The notes under the pieces are model-generated. The model searched no databases, had not been told where the DNA came from, and saw only the letters and a program-made list of their open reading frames with translations. 64,000 bases of DNA. It comes from Fomes fomentarius. Its lineage: Eukaryota; Basidiomycota; Agaricomycetes; Polyporales; Polyporaceae. The stretch's first letter is position 1. Each line of letters starts with the position of its first letter. The DNA lies in contig JABYQN010000005.1 of the NCBI GenBank assembly GCA_022606135.1, positions 1,302,001-1,366,000 on the forward strand, in the 5' to 3' direction. Positions 23,401 to 35,134 of this stretch are shown here, in pieces. Both the position numbers and the translations under genes were made by a program.

Positions 23401-26400
23401 AGCGACTGCGACATCGTTCTGATGAGTCACGTGGGGACCCGAAGAAGACCGTCCATGGACACCGAGCTCCTTTGTGATAATTTCGACAGTAGTGACGAAC
23501 AGAACCCCTGTCTGTGACTGCTTCACGTCGCCTTTTATGGTGTTCTCTTCACGGGTAGATCCATGCACAAGTTGCACGGAACGGACTTGTACGCTTGCTA
23601 ATTGGACATCGAAAGTAGTCACCGATGCTGCTGGAGAGGGGCGAGCCTTGAACGACTTTATGTACTGCGCAGTGAGCGCGTCGAAGCGGAGCTCAGGGCT
23701 CAATGGCTAATTGGACTGTTAGGCCATCCCTACCTGAGAGAACATACATTGAGATACGTACGTTAGAGCTTAGGTCGGGCAACAATTGGGTGAGAACAAG
23801 CAGCACAAGAGGTGTGATCCAAATATCGACGCCATCATGTGAGCGGACGCGGAAAGTGGTCCGATCCCGATCCTCTGAGTCTTCATGGATCCCCGCAGCA
23901 GCCAGGAGGAGAGTGGGGTCCTGGTCTCCGTCCAATGGTTGCCGGACTGAGTGTCGGTATGTCCGCTGGGCATCCTAGAGTAACGGCGTTAGTAGGACTA
24001 ATAGGAGGTCATGACTTTGGGCGACAAACTCTGGTCAGTAAGAACGGAGACGAATGCCACGTTAATGGTCTTGACACATATCGACCTTCATAATGCCTAC
24101 AAAGCGAGCTGTACTGGTTCACCGAAGGCCATGGGGACTCGATCGAAGCATCTATGGTAGCTAACACGTTAGGTTCCATGTCCGCGCACGTAGAGTGTTT
24201 GACCCACCATCAATCGTGTCTGCGTAGTCTGTACTGCAATCGCTTAGGTCGCCGTCGTCGGACTCGTCGGCGCTGGACAAGTCTTGATCTCCATCGCTCA
24301 CTCCAGCGAGAATGTTGGCTGGACGTAGGTCACTGATGTACTGCTCAGTCGGATTCAGGTCAGTTCATAAAGCTCATCGTCCACGTACGCAACTCGGGCA
24401 TCCCGTACAGCATCCGGCAATGGCTCCATATCGGAGTCCGACAGGTCTTCCCGAAGGGATGGTAGACGAACAGGTAAACGATCCTGTGATGTCTCCACTT
24501 GGTATAGCCTCGGTATCCTGATCTGTGGTAGGTAGAAGTCATTATCCAGTATGCCCCGACCTGAGAGACATGTTAGTCGCAACCACAGTGAACGATACAG
24601 GTCATACCCGGTCGTAGTCGCTGAGACGTGCTCGAAGGGTCCTCCGGAGTGTACAATATCTTTGCTCTTCCTGTGAGCGCATCCTGGTGAGCAATGAATT
24701 CTGTCTGTCGCCGAGCCGATTCTCGCCATCCAGGAGGCGACGAGTATATATCAATGTCTATATCGAACCGGGTGTCTGCAGCTTCGATCCATCGCGACTG
24801 ATCTTGTCTCGACGCGAGGAGCAGCTTGACAGTACCCTCCGGTACCCGTATGCCCGTAACCTTGCGGAAGGTCTTGCCACCGAGATCGTTCATGTCAAGA
24901 CGCATACCGTCAGGCAGCGTGAATTCAGCGGCGGCGGTACCAACATTCCAAACGACGTTCAGAGTGTCCATTCGAACCTTTAGGAATGTGACTGCCAATT
25001 CATCAGACAATATCCCTAGAATAGCATGACAATTGTTTACCGTCAGGATCCGATGGGATCGCATACTCCTTCGCAGGAGCGTTGAGAGGATCCGAGAAGT
25101 TGAGACCAAATGAAGCGCCGATAGTGGATAGAAGCCGGGCTTCGTATACATTGATGGCTGCCTTGACATCGCCCAAGTGAATTTCCCAAATACAAACATA
25201 GGTCGCGGTGGCCGGTCGATGCCCAAAGAGTCTATTCGCCGTGATGTCGATCCCTAGGAGATGTCAACAATCGTATCGCACAGAGTGCTAGCACTGCAAC
25301 TTACCATCGATTAGAATCTTGTCTCGCTTTGTCCCGAAATGGTTCGACGTGGACAGTATGGAGGCATTGTAGCAATGTTCACTAATGCGCCCAGATATAG
25401 TGTCGATGTTGACGGACATCTCTACGTGGGAATTGGCGGGAAGTCTGGTCTGTCTTACAAAAGAAGCTTACCCATGTAGTAATCGTTGGTTCGGAGTTGC
25501 AGCTGAAGAGATGGCAGGGAAAGCATAAGACAAGGCCCGAGGTCTTCTGGAGAGTTGGCGGCATGCTCGTCGCTGAACTTTTCGTATCCCGGCAAACCAG
25601 CAGGGAGGATCATCAGTCCATTGACTACTTCTAATCCCATCGTCACCTGCATGGCATTGGACTGCAACGTGGTATGAGTGGGCGAGACCGGAACGTAACG
25701 AATTGTGCCACTCAGTTACCTGTCCCTCTCGATACTGGAGCTGAATGGGATCACCCAAAGGTTGTCCACTCTTGCGTTGTCTTAGATACTCGGTGAGTGT
25801 GGAGAAGTGCGTGAACGAGCCAAAGTAGTTGTCTCGTAAGATCATCAAGTAACGAAGAGTCCAACCGAAGGCCTTGTAAATGACGTCCCGTCCCATGAAA
25901 TCGAGCTTGAGCTGGTCGACGTTTTCCTTCTTCACCTCGGCGAGATAGCGGTAAGAGCCGCTCATGTTGAACATCCCTATACGGCCCACTTGGCTCCGGT
26001 CAGGGGTGGGGTACAAGCTGGCAATGTTCCATCGCGGTAGGGAGAGATCCACGAAGACATCGGGCGCTTCTATCCAGAATGACACAGTTGTCGCCTCAGG
26101 ACGGTATCTAATGAATGGCATATGAACGCCAAGAGTGAGATGGGTTCCTCGCAGGGTCAGTAAAGCTAAAGAGGTGGTAAGCTGAAGTTACAAGGACGGT
26201 TAACATCGAGACTGCTAACCGTTCTCCTCCTTGATTAGTGGTTTGTCAATAATGTTGTGATCGTTCACGTATAAGTTGATCGTATAATTATGCATATCGA
26301 GGTCGATAACGTAGACCATCGGCGTAAACAGGTTGTAATCACTCGGAGGGCCCGAGCTCCAGTCCTTTCCAAGATCGGTGAACATGTTGATATGGTCCCG

Positions 26401-28501
26401 GAGCAAATAGAAGCAGGGCTGTCGGAGTGAAATGGCGAATGTCCACTGTCTCAGTCCATTCCACTTCAACGGGGTTGGGAGATGACTGCGGATCTACACG
26501 GGAGTCGTTAGCGTACTCTTCGCGCACAATGAGGTGGTGCATACTCGGCAAGTTTCCGCGGTAAGAAGTCGGATGTCGTTGAGACTCGAAGTAACCGTGA
26601 CTGTATCCAAGTGCACCTCGAGCAAGGATATGTACCCCTTGGATGATGCTGTCATAGGAACGATGTAGCTGATCGTGGAGCTATCGCCGGCTCGTAGATG
26701 AATCGAGGCAGCCTCGCGCCTCCTCGGCCTGTCCTTCACCTCAACTTTGCCGTCCCATTGCCAATTCTTCCGAGACCTGTTTAGCAAGCTCTCGAAACTG
26801 ATGTGAGATGAATCTACCTTCGAGGCCTCACGGAATGGAAGCTGGAGCGTCACTCCATCCCTGAGCTCAATGAGGATCTTGAGGCCCGTCCACATGCGCA
26901 TGTCCCCAGGCTTTAATCGAGGGGTAGGATGGGAGTTGGCAAACGTCGGCGGGAAGAAGGCATGCTGTAAAACAACCCTGACCAGCCGGGGTGAATGCTT
27001 GACGATATCATGTGGACCATCAGGCTTACCTTTGGCGATCTGCCCATGGTCCGTATCGGACGAAGCCCCCCCTGATGACTAGATCGATGCCCCATTCTGG
27101 CGGTAGGTCACCGTTGCCGATGTCAAACGGATCCGTACTCTCGTCCTGGCTCTCCTGTCCAGGTGCCAGTGGTGGGACGACTCCGACCACGTCTGCGTAG
27201 TACAACAACTCGACGATGGATGCCTCCAGGATCTTGCGCTCGATAGCATACTCAAATGTCGTAAAGTCAGCACCGAGCGGCGTCTCTTCATCCATGCTCT
27301 TGTGCTGTCTCCGCCGGCCCCACGTCTGTGGATGCGGCATCGGCATGTAGTGAGATTGTTTCGACGTACGGTCACGCGCAGACAAGATGTTCCACAGTTC
27401 AAGGTGCTGCCAGACGCGTTGGAAACTGTAGAACGAGAGATACGATGCATAACGCAGCGGCGCGCTGTCCACTTGGTTGACCCTGTCGTGCGTCTTCTTT
27501 CCGACCTCGGCCATAGGGCTCGCATAGCTATCGTTCTCGACGTAGGACACGGACAGACTCTCCAACTTGATGTTCAGAACCTGTTTGTACAGGTCGTGCT
27601 CCGACCGCGCCTCAACAATGCCGTACGTCCCTTCTGCACGCTGGAACTCCGCGACGAGTAGATGAGGTGTGGATGCGTTGCCGATGGTGATGGCGCCCTT
27701 CATGACTTCCAAACTGATAGGCAGCAAGTGCTTCGGGTCGAGGTTAGGCATCTGGCGCTGCACCCAAGCCACTGATCTCTTGACAAAAGAGGGTGTCTTC
27801 TTGTATATTGATGATACCAAAGAGACAGGCGGGCCAAGTATCGAGGCTACAGAGAATGGTGAGCTTCTTGGATCATAAAGAGTGAGTATGAGGAACGCAT
27901 ACAGTCATGGAACACAGAAGTCCTGCTAGATATCTTTCGCGCCGAAGCGGCGCCGTCCGGGACAGGGGTCGCAGCAGGAGTGGCGGGCACGTCCGGGTGT
28001 AGTTGGGAGACAATGTTGTCGAACGCAGCGGTCCGGTTATACATGAACCATTCTAAACCCTGAAGAGATATGTGCACGCGACATGCAAGAGGTCGATTTC
28101 CCTTCCCGCCGGTGTCCTCGCCAATGACACGCGCATGGCTCAGGTCTTCCTCCTCGGCAGGCTGTCGTAGCCAATACCTCCACGAGAGTTGGACCTTGAC
28201 AATTCGGAATGTCTGGTTGCTCGAGTGGTAGCGTAGGTCCTTGATCAGGACTCGCCCAGCAAGGGTGGAGAAGTGTATTGCCCCTGGCCACGGCCGCGTT
28301 GTAAATTGTGTATACGAACGACGTTCAAAGTATCGAATACGCACCGAATTCAAGCCATAAGCTCGATTCTCCCTGATTCCACAGCGCGAGCCTCAGGATG
28401 AGGCTACATATGAACGCAAAGAACCGGTTCCAGTAGAAGAGATAGAACACTAGGACCAAGACAATGCATACGCATACAACAAGCAGTACGACGTTGAACA
28501 T
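17460..28501 (-). CDS. FMP27: FMP27/Hobbit-type bridge-like lipid transfer protein (RBG family)
   Basis: Giant rod protein expected to form a hydrophobic groove between the ER and other membranes, such as the plasma membrane or mitochondria. The ATG at 28501 opens an N-terminal membrane anchor (MFNVVLLVVCVCIVLVLVFY) followed by SLWLEFG and the family block LAGRVLIKDLRYHSSNQTFR, QLSWRYWLRQP, GLEWFMYNRTAAFD. Later conserved blocks are FMGRDVIYKAFGWTLRYLMI, DNYFGSFTHFSTLTEYLRQR and, in the 1,154-codon terminal exon, MNMSLYAWLTILRKTFARE-like sequence and RKIERLTMRQLGEATPDVMH. About 25 short introns occur, mostly in the N-terminal half. Deduced length is about 3,100-3,200 residues, within the family range. 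Adjacent exons overlap as open frames, so exact edges are approximate. It diverges from the complex I assembly factor gene. Confidence 0.93.
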
Positions 28502-28876
28502 GGTGGTGTAGCCTGTCGCCTGTCGGAGACGTCGCGAATGTGGGCTAGGGTATTAATCACGGAAGGTTTGGGTCGACCGCGTGCGGTCTCTCTCACGAAA
28601 GCCGCCAGCCGGAATCCAGATCAGCAAAGTCAGAAGGTGGAAAAGACACAGCCAAAACAGCTGGAGTTCCAGTATGCGACACACGGCAAGGAAGTAGGAG
28701 CGAGAACAGGAGGCAAGGCGCGCTGGAGAATTCGCGCGTCGGTGACGCGCTAGAGCGTCTCACTTTGCTTGACTCTCAGCGCCGAGTCCCGACCCCAGCT
28801 GCTTGTTTCAACTGCACTCGACGTTGCCACTCTTGGAGGCCTGACCTTTGCCATTCCAGTAGACACCATCAGCGCG
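28502..28876. other. Divergent promoter of FMP27 and the complex I assembly factor
   Basis: 375 bases between two head-to-head starts. No gene. No TATA box recognised on either strand. Confidence 0.5.
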
Positions 28877-29129
28877 ATGCAACCAACTACCATCACCTCG
28901 ACGACGCCCCTTCGTCGTCTTGCCCTTCACTCAACCACAACATGTTCTGCGGCAGCGTCGGCATATGGCAAGTGCATCCTCGCGACGTACACGGACGTAC
29001 AAAAAGATTCCTGCAAAGAGGAGTTCGCAAGATTCGGCGCGTGTATACGTGAGGCGGTAAGTACAATGAACTTCACTCCATTTGGTCCAGTCTCATGCTT
29101 CAGTCATGCAGATGAAGCGAAAGTGGTGA
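28877..29129 (+). CDS. Twin-CX9C mitochondrial protein, NDUFAF8-like complex I assembly factor
   Basis: A 65-residue protein on two exons (28877-29056 and 29112-29129); the second exon encodes only MKRKW and the stop. Residues 23-56 form an exact twin CX9C: CSAAASAYGKC (Cys23, Cys33) and CKEEFARFGAC (Cys46, Cys56), separated by a TDVQKD link. This is the Mia40-oxidised fold of the mitochondrial intermembrane space. The ASAYGKC...V-x-KDxC-x-x-EF pattern resembles NDUFAF8, which helps assemble complex I. The ATG at 28877 is used because the upstream in-frame extension starts at TTG. Family assignment within CX9C proteins is moderately sure; the fold is firm. Confidence 0.85.
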
Positions 29130-29238
29130 AAGGCGATTAGCTGCACGGCGGCAGGAACATAGTCCTATGATTGTGAATGCAAGGAAACACGATGGTAGTC
29201 ATGCCGTATAAAATATCTTCCAGAACGGATCGCTCATG

Positions 29239-30158
29239 TTATGGGTCGTCCTCCCCACCCATACTGCCAGGGACCCTCCTCGGCTCCTGCTCTTCTCCCG
29301 GTTGTCGCTCGCTCCATCCCGCTCTCTCGCCTGCAGCCCTATTGGTGCGGCCATTGTCGGCCGCTCGTGCTGCCCGTCCGCGCATCTGCGCTCTAGCGAG
29401 CAGGTTCAAGCTCCGAGTCAGGTGGAATGAAGTGGTATTTGGGAGTGGGAGCAATTCTTGGGAGAGGCTGGGTTGTTGTGGTGGCGGTGGTGATGGTGGA
29501 TGTCTTAGTCTGCTGAGGAGTGTGCGTAGGCGGAGGTCAATGATGTACTCGGGGTCATCGTGATATGAGGTGTCCATCGCCTTGCCGCTATCGGCGTCCG
29601 TCGTGGGTGGCGACATAGGTGGGAGGTTTTTTGTTTCAGGGCGGAGGGGATCATGGGTATCGGGTGGCATGGCAAGCGTGAACGATGTCTCGTACGCGAT
29701 TGTAGTGAGGACGAACTCGAGCACAACGATAATGAGGTCGAGGGACAATAGGAAGATCTTTGACGATTTGTGGGCTACACTGCCGATGAATACACGAAGC
29801 TCGAAAGATATGGATGAGACATACCGGTGCCCACAAAGTCAAGGATGATGGATCTTCCCTCCGCTGCTCCGTGAAATGCATGTTGGTAGAAACATTGTAT
29901 ATTGACGAGTATGATGAGGATGAACCAGAACCGGAGCGACCGTTGTGAGTCGATCTCTCGGGGCCGCGAGAACTGGAACTGGGTCGCGAGACGACACAGA
30001 AATGGCCAGAAACGGGGAGAGAGGAGAAAGGACACTGTCTGCAACTGGTAGAGGAGGGAGTTGAGCTGTGTTGCCGCGGATATGTCGTCAACCCTAGCCG
30101 ATCCATGTTCAAGGACTATTCGTGCTCACCGAGTGCATGATATGCTTTCTCTGGGCAT
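29239..30158 (-). CDS. DUF1746 membrane protein, Dsc4-like
   Basis: Membrane protein with segments QTVSFLLSPRFWPFLCRLA, SLRFWFILIILVNIQCFYQH and LLSLDLIIVVLEFVLTTIAY. Between them is the block EGRSIILDFVGT typical of the fungal DUF1746 family, which includes the Dsc4 subunit of the Golgi/ER Dsc ubiquitin-ligase complex. The C-terminal half is soluble, proline- and arginine-rich. The start is uncertain: the best reading uses the ATG at 30158 (MPRESISCT) and a 36-nt intron before RVDDISAATQLNSLLYQLQT, which is short for an intron. It is divergent from the next gene across about 370 bases. The DUF1746 call is likely; the Dsc4 role is inference. Confidence 0.7.
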
Positions 30159-30531
30159 GGCGCATGAGCATGTCATGTATGTGGCTCGTTTGGTCGTCTG
30201 CGTCGTCGTCGTTGGAAAGCAATGTGCTCGCCCCGACGCTGCGTGCACTCAGTTGTGCGCTCTTGGATTGTGTGCGCTCGATTATGGGTGTCAGAGGTCC
30301 CTGTCACACACGCGTGACCGTAAGGTGTTACACCGCGAGTCGCGTAGTGGGGCGCTTACGCGCTCTGTGTTGGTCGACGCGACGACCTTTTCCCTTCATC
30401 TGCCCTAGCGTTGGTTTAAGATCTGTCCCATACTCTCCCCTACGCCCCTTCCTTTGAAGCCACTTCTCCTGCCACTCGTTTCGGCTAGTCGTCCGCTTTT
30501 GTGGCCGCCGGTGGCACCGTAATTGTTAACG
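30159..30531. other. Divergent promoter, Dsc4-like / nuclear helical protein
   Basis: No gene supported; short frames only. The upstream regions of both flanking genes must lie here. Confidence 0.45.
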
Positions 30532-33500
30532 ATGCAGAACCTAAAGCAAACTACGCTTTCCTTCACCCCAAAGTCAAAGAAGGACGACACGCTTGTGCGT
30601 ACACGGCAAAGCTCTGTTGTAAGCTCTGCTATCTCCTCAAAATCCAGAGGGCAATACATCGATTGCGTGGAGCTCCCTCCGCCTCCTAAGCGCGGCCTCC
30701 GCACCAAGTCTGCTTCCAAACCGTCCTCCTCGAAACCCAAAGCTTCACCACCCAGGAGGAGAGCAGCATATACGGAGCCTAGGAAACCATCCCTAAAACG
30801 CAGATTGTCCTCAAATATGGAGTCGGATGCCGGACAACTGAAGGAAATAGCTCATATACCTCGCATTACCGTTGACACTGCGTCATCCCCAGCACAACCC
30901 AAGATCGCTGCCACAGGTCAGTCCTCTCGTATGGGTCCCCTTGTACCCAAGGACCACAATCTCGCAGCAGACAGCACAGGAGAACGTCCCTCTCCTCCGA
31001 AGAAACGACGCTTCACTTCCTCCCCATTGTCCGACCTCACCCCTCTCGCCTCGAGCCTACCCGGGAGTTCTGTCCACGAAAAGGAAATGGAAGATGAGGC
31101 TGAATTTGTTCCCACAAGCCAGTCGGACGAGCAAGAACTCGAACTACCCAGGATCGTCGATAAAGATCCCACTGAGATCCTAGAGAGCGTGGACAACTGG
31201 AGGAAGAAGACCCTTCCTGGCAATCCTCCTCCGAGTCGACCTGCATCTGCGTTGGATTTCAATCGTTCCTCATCTGTCCTGAGCGACATCTCGATGGATA
31301 TCGACTACGATCCTTTCACGACAGAGCACGTCCCCGGAACTCCTATATCCGAACTTCCATACCCCCAGACGCCTTCTACTATGAATAACGCCCTTGGCCA
31401 AATTGCTCCCAGTTCCACTCTGGCTACACCCGCAGCCCACTCCGATGCGCAACGCTTAGTTCCGTTCTCCGACGCTTCGCCTTCGGACGCCTTCACGTCC
31501 CTGACACCTCCACCCTCAAGTGAGATCGATACCGGACAGACACATGAGGAGGCCCCAGCCATCGAAGTCCTCGATGTCAAGAGCAAGACGGAGAAGCTTA
31601 TTGCTGACATCAAGGCCCGAGCGATGGCTGCCGCACACTCGAGCCCCGAGCCGAGTCCTCTCGATTTCGATGCGCTGAGTGACTGGAGTTCCGACAGTAG
31701 TAGTGATGATGAGACTCCTGGTGCCTTCGTCGCAGCTCTCGTGCGGGATGCCCAGAGTAGGAAGGCGAGGGCGTCAGTGATATTATCTGCACGACAGCAT
31801 GCGCATATACTGAACTGTTCGTGTCATCACAGCACTCCCAGCGATGCAGGAAGGTCGAAGGCTGCATCCGAGGCGGCTTCAAGATACAACCTTCGTCGCG
31901 CCTCGCCTTCAACCTCGAAGCCGAAGGAAAAGCTCGCGCTTCCAGCCACCCAAGCTCGCAAGCCGCGCAAAACCGATCCTCTCGGAAGACTATTACGGGA
32001 GAAGGAGCGGGAAGAACGGACCGGTACGGGTATGGCGGCGGTCCGCCTAGCCGAACAGACCGTGGCTCGTGCTAGGGACGGTCTTCGCGATGAGATGGAG
32101 GATGAGGAGGATGGTTCCGGTAGTGACTCCGACGGAGAACCTAGCCTCCCCTTCAGAGCAGAGGGCAAGGGCAAGTCCAAGTCCCCTATGGCGGGGCCCT
32201 CGCGTACGCAGAAGGCGAACTCTGCTCAGGAGGATGCGGAGTATGACTATGGCTCCCTCCTTGGTGACGACGAAAATAGCAAGGCTGTCAAACAGATATT
32301 AGCTAACGACGTCCAGGAGGAGATCGCTCAGGCCCTTGCGAAGGAGAACGAGCGGCCTCTTGGGGAAGCTTTCTGGAGCCAGACGACAGGTGAAAGTGAC
32401 GAGATGGATGCTGAAATCCCTCTGCCTCCGTTCACCGCTGAGGTAGGCGGAAGCACACTACGTCAGCTTCTGAAGGACGTCACGACTGGTAACGGTGCGT
32501 TCCCTTCCGACATCGCAGTACCTATTTTGCTGATGGATGTGCAGATGTAGCTCGGACATCCGCACTTCTCGCCTCTGGCTTTGTCGCGCATCTTGGCGCA
32601 GAGCATTACTCAGTGGTGGTCCCATGGTTGTTTGACTTAGGTACGACTCTTGGTCATTACGACTTGGGGAAGCCATTATTCTGACAAGCATCTGCAGCCT
32701 TCTCGGGCATCAACTTATCGATCACTACTCTGGCATACACCCAACTGAAGAGGTTGAGCCGACTGGTCGATTCACGACCGTCGGGCCTGCGTCTTTCTAC
32801 CGTTTTCACTGCTCTCATGCGTATGGGTGCCTCTCCGGAGGTGCTTGCGAAGCACGGATGGGCACAGACTGCCCCCTTGTTACCACCTTCAACCAAGATT
32901 TCTGCGCTACACTGGAGAGGGGAGATGACTTACCGACTCGTCTCTTTACTGAATGCTTACGCTCAGTGAGTCTTTGCCCACAGGCCTATCTTATCTAACT
33001 CATCAATACTTCTTGATGCAGGTCCTTCGTGAGAGACGAGCTGAGTGACCTGACACTTGTCTTGATCCTCATCGGAATGGATCCATCGACCTCAGAAGAG
33101 CTGCAAACCGAGATCCGCCAAGCATGCGACAGCCTGTCGTTGGCCATGACCCTCTCGCATGAGTTTGCGGCGTGTACGAAGATCGTGGCCATTGCGAAGT
33201 CTCTGACACCTCCTAACCAGGCTCTCCTCATCTCTTTCGTTCCTTGCATCTCCCCGGCCACCGTGCGTATGGCACGCTGCATCGCACGGGCACTGCTCCT
33301 GGATGCTATGCCCTCTGCTGTGGAATACCAGGAGGAACTCCCCGCGCTCCGTCCATTGATAGAGCTGTTGTCCCCTCCATACGGTTCCGGACGTTACTTC
33401 GACATCCTTGCGAATGCCGAGAAGGAGGGATACTTCGACGACCTTGTGTCCAGGGTTACGCTCGTCAGCAAGGCCTTGACCGACATCGACGAGTATACTA

Positions 33501-33880
33501 TCGTCGAGAAGCGGTCGATGCAAGATCATTCGAAGAAGACTGATGACGAATGGGAGGGTGATGAGCCAGACAATGAGAAAGACGCCCCGAAGATGACTGC
33601 CCTTGAACAGATCAAGCGGGCACTTGAAGTCCTTCATGGCAAGATAGGTGCGTCCTTCGGCTGTCTGTGTCGCCGCCAGGTTGGACTCTAAATGTTCTTT
33701 GTTGCAGTTGACACCCGTGCTGCACACCTCGACCGTTCTCGTGCCAAAGCCGCTTTGCAGCGGTTGGCACTCCGCATCCACTACCAGCGCATCGCGACGC
33801 TCAAGTCGGCAGTCAGTGTTGCGCGGCCGCGCAACTTGCTCGCTTACTTCAATGGCGGTCCCTCTTCGCATTCGAGTTGA
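30532..33880 (+). CDS. Nuclear protein with disordered N-terminus and helical C-terminal domain, possibly Nse6/SLF2 (CANIN) family
   Basis: About 1,000 residues over roughly five exons; a first exon of about 650 codons is almost entirely disordered. The ATG at 30532 gives MQNLKQTTLSFTPKSKK, which resembles the N-terminal PCNA-interacting or TLSF-type peptides of repair proteins, though the spacing is not a canonical PIP box. Basic patches (PPKKRRF) suggest nuclear import. A conserved-looking bridge, DPLGRLLREKEREERTG, leads into a helical region: TSALLASGFVAHLGAEHYSV, VVPWLFDLAFSGINLSI, DELSDLTLVLILIGMDPSTS and TRAAHLDRSRAKAALQRLAL. The layout resembles the CANIN domain of Smc5/6 loader subunits (Nse6, SLF2), but I do not recognise a decisive motif. 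The gene is well supported; the family name is a hypothesis. Confidence 0.8.
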
Positions 33881-34347
33881 CCGCTTGCGTCATGCACGCT
33901 TTTCTTGCCCCTCTGCTTGGAATCCTTGGATCGAACTGTCTCTGGCTACTACATTCTACTAGTACCGTATAATGTCGTTCTGTTCTTACATTCGTGACGT
34001 TTGTCACTACTCCTACGATACCGCATCTTTAGCATCTGATACCAATTCGTGCTCGTTCTCTGCGCATCACCTGTATGTCTCCCACTGGGTACTGAACCGA
34101 ACGACAGACCTCACGGCTCGTGGCTCGCGGCATAGAGAAGGCAAGTACTTCAACTTGTCAAGCCGTACAAACAAGTATGATCGTCCTCCTGCCTATGTAA
34201 CTAATTCGATGTTTCCAAGTCGAGCTCATTGACGTTCTGGTTCCGAAAGCTGCACATGGCAAGCATCTTCTGTTGCACTGTATCATCTGATGTCAGCGAG
34301 TGACAAACCAGAGGACAGCAGAGAGATGCCGGATTACTGTACTATTA
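33881..34347. other. Convergent intergenic region
   Basis: Lies between the stop of the nuclear helical protein (+) and the stop of the small minus-strand gene. Pyrimidine-rich, no gene recognised; likely 3' UTRs. Confidence 0.5.
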
Positions 34348-34705
34348 CTAGGCCTTGTCGACCTCCGCCCTGAGGGCCTGGACGACCTGTGCCGTGGTCG
34401 GCGGCGTGGCGAAGGAGGCCTGCACGAGCGGGGGTGGGACAAGACGCTTGTTGCTCGAGTTGAACAGACCGACCCAGTAGAGGTTCGGCTTGGCAGAGTC
34501 CTGGCGACAGCCCGGCTTCAGCCCACCGAGCTGGGACGTGTTGCCGTCGTGCACGGAGGTCCAGTTTGGGGTCCAGTCGAATTGGAGGTTCTTGGTCTCG
34601 AGGATGTCAAGCGCTGCTCGGCACCGTTTCTTGTCGGCGTTCTGTCAATGTTGTGAACGTGAGGGCAGGAGGGACAACAGGGGGAAGACGCACGCTGAGA
34701 GGCAT
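34348..34705 (-). CDS. Small orphan protein of about 100 residues
   Basis: Two exons: MPLS (ATG at 34703-34705), an intron of about 50 nt ending TTGACAG, then NADKKRCRAALDILETKNLQ, FDWTPNWTSVHDGNTSQLGG, LKPGCRQDSAKPNLYWVGLF and a C-terminal helix TTAQVVQALRAEVDKA. The reading frame is clean, codons favour G/C at the third position, and the composition is protein-like with two Cys and several Trp. No signal peptide or membrane segment. I do not recognise the family. It could instead be the last exon of a longer gene, but no upstream coding exons were found as far as 35134. Confidence 0.6.
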
Positions 34706-35134
34706 ACTAGGTTCGGGTTGGTGGTTTCTGGGAGTCTGAGTAAATGGGGAGGGGGGGGGGGCTAAAGCTCTTCAAAGCTCAACTGTACCCTCACAATTAC
34801 GGTGTGTAGTCTTTCGTGGTGCCGGTGCGTGGAGTAGCGGACTGACGTGAGACGAAACCACTGGTGCCGTCTTGACTTCGAGCATGGAAGGCTAGCACAC
34901 GTACGAGCGATGGAAGCAAGGCTCGTGTACATTTCATCGTCTGTACCGTATCTTCTAGGCACCGAAAGCATGTCAGACACATATACGTGAAGTACATTAC
35001 TGCTGCAAGCGATGTCGCGCTCACTGACGCCGGAATGCTTGGACAGTTCGAGAACTGAAGAGGTGGAACATGTCAGTCAGCTGAGATAAAACGTGCAGGA
35101 TGTGAACAAAAAGACGTACAATCACGGCAGGTTG
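34706..35134. other. Intergenic between the small orphan gene and the kinase-like gene
   Basis: No gene supported. It contains the G-homopolymer at 34751-34761, near the 5' end of the small gene. Confidence 0.45.
34751..34761. repeat. G(11) homopolymer
   Basis: A run of eleven G follows GGGGA. Homopolymers this long are prone to length error in sequencing and to slippage in replication. Confidence 0.8.

Noticed and set aside
31610..32180. Minus-strand frames opposite the nuclear helical protein
   Set aside because: Mirror images of a Ser/Pro-rich disordered exon; no independent support.
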